Below are positions 58,483-64,000 of a DNA stretch of 64,000 nt, in pieces. The DNA is from WHSW01 sp963749365 (lineage in GTDB: Bacteria; Actinomycetota; Thermoleophilia; Solirubrobacterales; 70-9): assembly GCA_963749365.1 (NCBI GenBank), contig CAVVME010000003.1, positions 248,001 through 312,000 of the forward strand, in the 5' to 3' direction. Every line of letters starts with the position of its first letter. The stretch's first letter is position 1. The position numbers and the translations under genes are program-made. The notes under the pieces are model-generated. The model was not told the DNA's origin, ran no database searches, and saw only the letters and a list, made by a program, of their open reading frames with translations.

Positions 58483-58538
58483 GGGCGGCAGGGTGCGGCG
58501 GCGCACCGCCACCGCGCCGGCGGTGTTGACTACCGGAG

Positions 58539-59753
58539 ATGCCCGCGCTGACCGCTCCTCCCAGAATCGCCTCCGCACTCGGCAGCGCAGCCGCGGCCGG
58601 CCTGCTCTGCCTCGCGCTCGCCGGCAGCGCCTCCGGGGCGACCGCGGTCCTCGATCTCGACTACGACCTCGGCTCGCCGCCCCCGGCGTCGCTCGCGAGC
58701 CAGAGCCGCCTCGACCTCTACCTGCCCGAGGGGGCGACGGCGACCGATTCGCGCCCGGTCGTCGTCTACGTCCACGGCGGCGGCTGGCGGGCCGGCGACA
58801 AGCGAAACCGGATCGCCGACAAGGTCAACCTGTTCACCGGCGCCGGATACGTCTTCGCCTCGCTCAACTACCGACTCTCCCCGGCGACCCTGAGCGCGAC
58901 GCCGGATCCGAGCCGGATCAAGTTCCCCGACCATCCGCACGACGTCGGCGAAGCGATCGGCTGGCTCGACCGCAACCTGGCGAGCTATGGTGGCGACCCG
59001 GAGCGGATCGCGCTGATCGGACACTCCGCGGGCGCGCACCTGGTCTCGCTGGTCGCGGCCGACCCGAGCTACGTTCAGGCCTACGAGGTCGAGCCGTGGC
59101 AGCTGGTCGGCGCGGTTTCCCTCGACACCGCAGCGTTCGATGTTGCGGCCCGGATCGCCGAGCTGCGGCCGGTCGGGAGGCTGCTCTATCTGAACGCGTT
59201 CGGCACCGCGGCCGAGAACGAGGCGACCGATTCCTGGGCGAAGGCGTCGCCGATCACCTGGGCCGATGTCGGCGATCCGGACCAGTTCCTGGTCACCCAG
59301 GCCGCCAACCCCGCCCGGGTGCAGGAGAACCGGCGGATGGCGGCCGCGCTCGGACAGGACCCCGAGGGCGTCTTTCTCGCCCCCTACGACCACGCCGGGA
59401 TCAACGATGCGGTCGGCGACGTCGACGATCCCGCCGGCGAGACGGAGGCGATCATGGCCTTCCTGCGCGAGGCGATCGCCGCGGCGCAGCCGCCGCGGGC
59501 GAAGCTGCGAAAGCGACCGCCGAAGCGGATCGAGACAGCGCGCCGGCGGGCGAAGCTGAGGTTCAAGTTCACCAGCCCCGATCCCGGGGCGAGCTTCGAG
59601 TGCCGCCTCGACGCCGCCGCGTTCAAGCCCTGTCAGTCGCCGCGCAGGGTCGTCGTCGGACGCGGCAAGCACCGCTTCCGGATCCGCGCGGTCGCCGCCA
59701 ACGGGCGCCTCGGCCCGGCGGTCGTCCACCGGTTCGCGGTCAGGCGGCGCTAG
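58539..59753 (+). CDS. Secreted alpha/beta-hydrolase (esterase) with C-terminal Ig-like domain
   Basis: A 404-residue exported enzyme. Signal peptide: ALGSAAAAGLLCLALAGSAS, GATA. The hydrolase domain has the oxyanion motif VVYVHGGGWRAGDKRN, the nucleophile elbow IGHSAGAHLVSLVA and a late acid/His pair around LAPYDHAGINDAVGD, so the catalytic triad is complete. Residues about 310-404 (RRRAKLRFKFTSPDPGASFE, CRLDAAAFKPCQSPRRVVVG, RGKHRFRIRAVAANGRLGPA) form the Ig-like module also found in the island propeller protein. Probable carboxylesterase of the BD-FAE/lipase class. Confidence 0.85.
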   Translation: MPALTAPPRIASALGSAAAAGLLCLALAGSASGATAVLDLDYDLGSPPPASLASQSRLDLYLPEGATATDSRPVVVYVHGGGWRAGDKRNRIADKVNLFTGAGYVFASLNYRLSPATLSATPDPSRIKFPDHPHDVGEAIGWLDRNLASYGGDPERIALIGHSAGAHLVSLVAADPSYVQAYEVEPWQLVGAVSLDTAAFDVAARIAELRPVGRLLYLNAFGTAAENEATDSWAKASPITWADVGDPDQFLVTQAANPARVQENRRMAAALGQDPEGVFLAPYDHAGINDAVGDVDDPAGETEAIMAFLREAIAAAQPPRAKLRKRPPKRIETARRRAKLRFKFTSPDPGASFECRLDAAAFKPCQSPRRVVVGRGKHRFRIRAVAANGRLGPAVVHRFAVRRR

Positions 59754-60094
59754 CGCGGCTTGCGGCGCCGGCCGGCGGGCCGGCGGCCGCGGCGCTCGAG
59801 CCGGTCGCGCTGCGACTCGCCGGCGTTGACCCGGCGCACGCCGCGGAGCTCGCCGACCAGGGTCTCCTCGCAGCAGCGCCGATGCCAGTGATGGTGCTCG
59901 GTGCCTCCGGCCCGACCGACGTACTGGACGACGACGTGATCGGCGCCGATCTCGATCTCGCCGTGACACCCCGGGCAGCGGTAGAGCTTCTGTGAGATCG
60001 AGCGGATCAGCCACGCCTCGTCGCCGTCGTCGGTGTGTCCGACGAGGCTGGTCCGCGTGTCCGGCAGGCCCTCGAAGCCGCTCATCGGCGACAA
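59750..60094 (-). CDS. Small zinc-knuckle protein
   Basis: A 114-residue protein. WLIRSISQKLYRCPGCHGEI, EIGADHVVVQ, HHHWHRRCCEETLVG holds two CxxC/HxxxCC-type ligand groups, a likely zinc site, followed by an Arg-rich tail (RLERRGRRPAGRRRKPR). Similar proteins are widespread in actinobacteria (sometimes mislabelled ATP/GTP-binding). ATG at 60082 is an alternative start. It overlaps the esterase stop by four bases, convergent. Confidence 0.65.
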   Translation of the reverse strand: MSPMSGFEGLPDTRTSLVGHTDDGDEAWLIRSISQKLYRCPGCHGEIEIGADHVVVQYVGRAGGTEHHHWHRRCCEETLVGELRGVRRVNAGESQRDRLERRGRRPAGRRRKPR

Positions 60095-60155
60095 GCTAGC
60101 CGGGCGAGCACGCCCGCCGGCGCTCCGGCGCCGCCGCTAGCGTGTTGAGCCAGCA

Positions 60156-61097
60156 GTGAGACGGTGGGGGACCAAGACGATCTCGGCGCTCGTGGCAGCG
60201 CTCGCGATCGCCGTGCCAGGGCTCGCGGCGGCCGCTGAGCCGCCGACCGGCGCCGAGCTCGAGCGGGCGACCGAGCGCTTCCTCGCCCAATCCGACCCGG
60301 TCCGCAGCCGCGGCCTGGTGGAGCCGCCGCCGGTACTCGCGCCGGCGCTGGACGAGCAGCGGCTGATCGCCCTCTACGGGGCTCCGCAGATGGGCCAGAC
60401 GATCCTCGGCAGCCGATCGCCGGTCGGCGCGAGCCGCAAGCTCGCCTCCCAGTCGAAGCCCTACATCACGCTCGGCGAGCGCCCGGTGATCGGCGCCTTC
60501 GACCTCGTCTCCGTCTTCGCCACCGCCGGTGGCGGGCCCGACGGCCTCTACCGCACCCGCCAGGACGACGAGGTGATCGAGATCTATCTCGACCGGGCGC
60601 GAGCGGCGGGCGCGCGCCTGATCCTCGACATCCAACCCGGCCGGGCGAAGCTCGCCGACGAGATCCGGGCCCTGCGCGAGTGGCTGGTCGAGCCCGACGT
60701 CGACCTCGCGGTCGATCCGGAGTGGATCGTCGGCCGGCGAGGGGTCCCCGGCCAGACGGTGGGCAAGATCAGCGCCCGCCAGGTGAGGGACGTGCAGCGG
60801 CGGCTGGCCCGGATCGTTGCCGAAAACGACCTGCCGCCGAAGCTGCTGGTCGTGCACCAGTTCCGCCGCGGCTCGATTCGCGGGCGGGGGCGGATCAGGC
60901 CGCGCCGAGGCGTGCAGACGGTGCTCAACTTCGACGGGATCGGGTCGCCGGCGGCCAAGCAGGCCGGCTATGCGGCGCTCTCGGCCCGGCGCCTCTTCGA
61001 CGGCTTCTCGCTCTTCTATCGCCGCGACACCCCGCTGCTTCGGCCGGCGACTGTCCTCGCGCTCGTTCCCGAGCCCGACTTCCTGCTCTACCAGTAG
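60156..61097 (+). CDS. Exported conserved hypothetical protein
   Basis: A 313-residue protein with a signal peptide (ISALVAALAIAVPGLAAAAE). Mature part: LIALYGAPQMGQTILGSRSP, RPVIGAFDLVSVFATAGGGP, LYRTRQDDEVIEIYLDRARA, RLILDIQPGRAKLADEIRAL, VDLAVDPEWIVG, KLLVVHQFRRGSI, VQTVLNFDGIGSP. The alternation of strands and helices with acidic residues at strand ends (DIQPG, DPEW, NFDG) resembles a TIM-barrel-like hydrolase, but I cannot name a family with certainty. GTG at 60156 is the start. Confidence 0.65.
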   Translation: MRRWGTKTISALVAALAIAVPGLAAAAEPPTGAELERATERFLAQSDPVRSRGLVEPPPVLAPALDEQRLIALYGAPQMGQTILGSRSPVGASRKLASQSKPYITLGERPVIGAFDLVSVFATAGGGPDGLYRTRQDDEVIEIYLDRARAAGARLILDIQPGRAKLADEIRALREWLVEPDVDLAVDPEWIVGRRGVPGQTVGKISARQVRDVQRRLARIVAENDLPPKLLVVHQFRRGSIRGRGRIRPRRGVQTVLNFDGIGSPAAKQAGYAALSARRLFDGFSLFYRRDTPLLRPATVLALVPEPDFLLYQ

Positions 61098-61182
61098 CGC
61101 GCGCCGCCCGCGGCCGGCGATCCGGATTGCAGCTCTCGCGGCCCCGGAAGGGAAAGCCGCGACGGAGGCGAATCAACCCGCC

Positions 61183-62088
61183 GTGAGCAAGACCGCGACC
61201 AAGACCCGCCCCGCAACCAGAACCCGATCGGCTTCCAACGGCAGCACCGGCCGCGCAGCCGTCCGCCCCGGCGGCAAGGCGCTCTCGACCTACATCACCG
61301 AGCGCTTCGACGAGTTCTCGCGCTCGCAGAAGGACGTCGCCCGCTACATCGTCGACCACCTCGACGAGGCGGCCTTCCAGACCGCGGAGGAGCTGGCCCG
61401 CCGTGCCAACACCTCCTCCTCGACCGTGGTTCGCTTCTCGCAGGCGCTCGGCTTCGAGGGCTATCCCGAGCTCCAGCAGGCCGCGATCGAGGAGTACCGC
61501 AGCCGCCAGCCCGGGGCCGAGTCCGCCGCGCCGCTGTTCGACTTCGACCACTCCGAGTTCGAGGCCTCGCTGGCCGCCGATCACGCCAACGTCGAGGAGA
61601 CGGTCCGCAACCTGACCCGCGAGCAGGTCGAGGCCTGCGTGACCGCGCTCGGCTCGGCGCAGCGGGTGATGATCGTCGGCATGGACCAACTCGCCTTCTT
61701 CGCCAGCTACCTGCGCCACCTGCTGGCGCTGCTCGACATCCGCGCCGAGGTCGTCGCCAGCCCGCGCCAGGACTCGATCACCCGGCTCTCGCGCGTCGAT
61801 GAGGACTCGCTGGTGATCGCCTTCTCGGCCGGGCGCGCGCACCCGATCGTGGTCCGGGCGATGAAGCTCGCCAAGCATCGAGGAGCATCGACGATGGCGA
61901 TCACCGACGCGACCCTGTCCGACATCGGCCAGCACTCCGACCTGACTCTCTACTACTCCTCCAACGGTCCCTCGTTCACGCGCTCGAACACCTCGCTGCT
62001 GGCGATCGTGCAGGCGCTCGCCCACGGCGTCTACGCCCGCGACAAGGGCGCCTACAAGGACCGCATCCGCGCCTACAAGCTGAAGTAG
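61183..62088 (+). CDS. RpiR/MurR-family transcriptional regulator (HTH + SIS)
   Basis: A 301-residue regulator. Residues about 35-110 form the HTH_6 domain: YITERFDEFSRSQKDVARYI, FQTAEELARRANTSSSTVVR, FSQALGFEGYPELQQAAIEE. Residues 150-290 form a SIS sugar-phosphate-binding domain: SAQRVMIVGMDQLAFFASYL, SRVDEDSLVIAFSAGRAHPI, GASTMAITDATLSDIGQHSD. It would sense a phosphosugar. GTG at 61183 starts it; a Thr/Arg-rich N-terminal extension is present. The pdxST operon follows at 167 bases, but no sugar-catabolic target is visible. Confidence 0.88.
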   Translation: MSKTATKTRPATRTRSASNGSTGRAAVRPGGKALSTYITERFDEFSRSQKDVARYIVDHLDEAAFQTAEELARRANTSSSTVVRFSQALGFEGYPELQQAAIEEYRSRQPGAESAAPLFDFDHSEFEASLAADHANVEETVRNLTREQVEACVTALGSAQRVMIVGMDQLAFFASYLRHLLALLDIRAEVVASPRQDSITRLSRVDEDSLVIAFSAGRAHPIVVRAMKLAKHRGASTMAITDATLSDIGQHSDLTLYYSSNGPSFTRSNTSLLAIVQALAHGVYARDKGAYKDRIRAYKLK

Positions 62089-62241
62089 ACGGCGGCGCTC
62101 CCGCGGGGCCGCCTCGGCCTCCTGCACCCAGCTTGCCGGCGTAGGGACGGCGCGGATCACGAACCGCTCGCTCTCGGTCCTGGCTCTGGGCGAGTAGTCG
62201 CCGGCGCGACCTCAGGCTCGCGAAACGCGGGTCGCGGGCTC

Positions 62242-62247
62242 TATATT
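62242..62247 (+). promoter_or_regulatory. Putative leaderless -10 element of pdxS
   Basis: TATATT ends 7 nt before the ATG at 62255. There is no Shine-Dalgarno-like sequence before the start codon. Confidence 0.5.
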
Positions 62248-62254
62248 CAGGACG

Positions 62255-63142
62255 ATGGCGGAGCAAGCCACCTTCCGGGTCAAGCGCGGCCTCGCGGAGA
62301 TGCTCAAGGGGGGCGTGATCATGGACGTGGTCACGCCCGACGAGGCGCGGGTCGCTGAGCGCGCCGGTGCGGTCGCGGTGATGGCGCTCGAGCGGGTGCC
62401 CGCCGACATCCGCCGCGACGGCGGCGTCGCCCGGATGAGCGACCCGCAGATGATCAAGCTGATCCAGGACGCGGTCTCGATCCCGGTGATGGCGAAGGCG
62501 CGGATCGGCCACTTCGCCGAGGCCCAGGTGCTCGAGGCGCTCGAGGTCGACTACGTCGACGAGTCCGAGGTCCTGACTCCCGCCGACGAGGCCAACCACA
62601 TCGCCAAGCACGAGTTCGAGGTCCCGTTCGTCTGCGGGGCGACCGAGCTCGGCGAGGCCTTGCGCCGGATCTCGGAGGGCGCGGCGATGATCCGCTCCAA
62701 GGGCGAGGCCGGGACCGGCAACATCGTCGAGGCGGTCCGCCACCTGCGCGAGATCGTCGGCGAGATCAAGCGGCTCGGCTCGCTGCGGACCGAGGAGCTC
62801 CCGGGCGCCGCGAAGGCCCTGCGCGCTCCGATCGAGGTGGTCGAGGAGGTGGCGCGCACCGGCTGGCTCCCGGTGCCGCTGTTCTGCGCCGGGGGCATTG
62901 CCACCCCCGCCGACGCGGCGCTGACGATGCAGCTCGGCGCCGAGGGCAACTTCGTCGGCTCGGGGATCTTCAAGTCCTCCGATCCGGAGCGGATGGCGCG
63001 CGCGATCGTCGAGGCGACGACCCACTTCGCCGATCCCGAGCGCGTCGCCGCCGCCTCGACCGGGCTCGGTGAGGCGATGCGGGGAGACGACATCGCCGAG
63101 CTCGCGGCGCAGGGCGCGCTGCTCCAGCAACGCGGTACGTGA
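62255..63142 (+). CDS. pdxS: Pyridoxal 5'-phosphate synthase subunit PdxS
   Basis: The synthase subunit makes PLP from ribose 5-phosphate, glyceraldehyde 3-phosphate and ammonia. The 295-residue TIM barrel shows GLAEMLKGGVIMDVVTPDEA, the lysine of IPVMAKARIGHFAEA, VDYVDESEVLTPAD, and PVPLFCAGGIATPADAALTM, followed by GSGIFKSSDPERMARAIV. All catalytic lysines are preserved by eye. Four-base overlap with pdxT. Confidence 0.98.
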   Translation: MAEQATFRVKRGLAEMLKGGVIMDVVTPDEARVAERAGAVAVMALERVPADIRRDGGVARMSDPQMIKLIQDAVSIPVMAKARIGHFAEAQVLEALEVDYVDESEVLTPADEANHIAKHEFEVPFVCGATELGEALRRISEGAAMIRSKGEAGTGNIVEAVRHLREIVGEIKRLGSLRTEELPGAAKALRAPIEVVEEVARTGWLPVPLFCAGGIATPADAALTMQLGAEGNFVGSGIFKSSDPERMARAIVEATTHFADPERVAAASTGLGEAMRGDDIAELAAQGALLQQRGT

Positions 63143-63786
63143 GCGCAACGATCCCTCCCGAGCCGCGGCCCGAGCGCCTCCTGGTCGGGGTGCTCGCGAG
63201 TCAGGGCGACTTCGCCGCCCACGTGGCGATGCTGAGCGGCCTCGGCGCCGAGGCGGTCGAGGTGCGAACCGCCGGGCAGCTCGCCGACCTCGACGCGCTG
63301 GTGCTCCCCGGAGGCGAGTCGACGACGATCTCGAAGGCGATCGCCCGCGACGGCTTGGCGCCGGCGATCGAGGCTCACGCGGCGTCCGGGAGGCCGATCC
63401 TCGGCACCTGCGCGGGGATGATCGTCTGCGATCGCGAGCACCTCGGGCTGATCGACGCCCGCGCGCGCCGCAACGCCTTCGGGCGACAGCTCGCGAGCTT
63501 CGAGACCGACCTCGAGATCGCGCCGATCGGGCCCGAGCCGCTGCGGGCGGTATTCATCCGCGCTCCCTGGATCGAGTCGCACGGCCCGGCGGTGGAGGTC
63601 CTGGCGAGCGTCGACGGGCACCCGGTGGCGATCCGCGAGGCCAACGTCCTCGTCTGCTCGTTTCATCCCGAGCTCACCGACGACCCGCGCCTGCACGCGC
63701 TGCTGATGGCGATCGCGACCGAGGCGCGCAAGGAACGGACCGGATCTGAACCGGCGGCGCCCAGCCGCCGAATAGAGAGGGAATGA
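63139..63786 (+). CDS. pdxT: Pyridoxal 5'-phosphate synthase glutaminase subunit PdxT
   Basis: The glutaminase provides ammonia to PdxS. The 215 residues contain VGVLASQGDFAAHVAMLSGL, ALVLPGGESTTISKA, the nucleophile in ILGTCAGMIVCDREHLGLID and the His-Glu pair in CSFHPELTDDPRLH. A short Glu/Arg tail ends in RRIERE. GTG at 63139 overlaps pdxS; its TGA overlaps the next ATG by four bases. Confidence 0.97.
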   Translation: MSATIPPEPRPERLLVGVLASQGDFAAHVAMLSGLGAEAVEVRTAGQLADLDALVLPGGESTTISKAIARDGLAPAIEAHAASGRPILGTCAGMIVCDREHLGLIDARARRNAFGRQLASFETDLEIAPIGPEPLRAVFIRAPWIESHGPAVEVLASVDGHPVAIREANVLVCSFHPELTDDPRLHALLMAIATEARKERTGSEPAAPSRRIERE

Positions 63787-64000
63787 TCGATCCTCGGGTC
63801 GCCAACCTGGCGCGGATCCTGGTCGGCTACTCGACCAAGGTCGGCGCGGGCGAAACTTGCGTGATCGAGGGCTCGACCGCGGCCGAGCCGCTCGTCGCCG
63901 CGGTCTATGAGGAGGTCCTGCGAGCGGGCGGCAACCCGATCGTCTCGCTCTCCTTCGATGGCCAGTCGGCGACCTACTACCGCGAGGCGACCGACGCGCA
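63783..64000 (+). CDS. M29-family aminopeptidase, N-terminal part (cut by window edge)
   Basis: The first 72 residues (MIDPRVANLARILVGYSTKV, GAGETCVIEGSTAAEPLVAA, VYEEVLRAGGNPIVSLSFDG) match the N-terminal domain of thermophilic metalloaminopeptidases such as AmpS/PepS, where the helix near residue 30-50 precedes the metal-binding domain. The metal ligands lie beyond the window. It starts in an ATGA overlap with pdxT, so it belongs to the same operon. Confidence 0.8.
   Translation, partial: MIDPRVANLARILVGYSTKVGAGETCVIEGSTAAEPLVAAVYEEVLRAGGNPIVSLSFDGQSATYYREATDA

Noticed and set aside
62090..62240. Possible riboswitch or leader before pdxS
   Set aside because: The -10-like element sits 7 nt before the ATG, leaving no leader; no conserved PLP-responsive structure can be recognised by eye.

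Overview
The window is about 64 kb of very GC-rich actinobacterial chromosome. The gene order tlyA-nadK-recN-steA-mctB-pyrG-nudix-xerD is the one known from mycobacteria and corynebacteria. The many small NTF2/SnoaL-like proteins that start MSQENVE point, by inference, to the class Thermoleophilia (Solirubrobacterales or Gaiellales relatives). There is no rRNA gene, CRISPR array or structural phage gene.

Layout. (1) 1-5.8 kb: end of a GAF protein, a broken NTF2 gene, efp, an AbiEi/DUF559-like protein, then a tight nusB - small XseB-like protein - polyprenyl synthase - dxs operon (translation and transcription factors, isoprenoid precursors). (2) 5.9-20.5 kb: an accessory, secretion-rich region with four kinds of beta-propeller (Vgb-type, a broken WD40, YVTN, NHL), an RTX-like protein, a secreted protein sharing two domains with its neighbours, a beta-carbonic anhydrase, an ArsR/SRPBCC pair with a clear promoter and operator, VOC and ABM enzymes, and several intact, truncated or chimeric NTF2-like genes. 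(3) 20.5-33.7 kb: the conserved core tlyA, nadK, recN, steA, mctB, a MraY/WecA-like transferase, pyrG, a methyltransferase, an NTF2 protein, an M20 peptidase, DUF3866, a Nudix hydrolase and xerD, mostly with 1-4 bp overlaps. (4) 33.6-41.5 kb: a decaying integrative element sitting in the 3' end of xerD, bounded by a 27-bp direct repeat. It carries a frameshifted tyrosine integrase, a zinc-ribbon protein, a YWTD-type secreted propeller, three degenerate tandem copies of a Cys-rich secreted protein, an indel-riddled multicopper oxidase and a tandem array of four NTF2-like genes, of which only the last is intact. (5) 41.6-47 kb: fpg, recO, dgt, DUF3159, dnaG and tRNA-Asn. (6) 47-61 kb: glycosyltransferase, SDR, lipoprotein, GMC oxidoreductase, tRNA-Met(CAT) with a probable integration scar, small stress membrane proteins, an anti-sigma-type ATPase, a frameshifted DUF4235 gene, a FAD-Rieske oxidoreductase and a secreted esterase. 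(7) 61.1-64 kb: an RpiR regulator, pdxS-pdxT and the start of an M29 aminopeptidase.

Three themes stand out. First, NTF2/SnoaL cassettes occur about 13 times, intact or broken, and keep nearly identical DNA at both gene ends while their middles differ. Second, many genes have a TAnnnT-like -10 element only 6-10 nt before the start codon, which suggests leaderless transcription. Third, the xerD-tail island reconstitutes the tail of xerD with its own diverged copy. Single-base indels are common in 36.6-40.6 kb and appear occasionally elsewhere, so some frameshifts could be sequencing or assembly errors rather than real decay.
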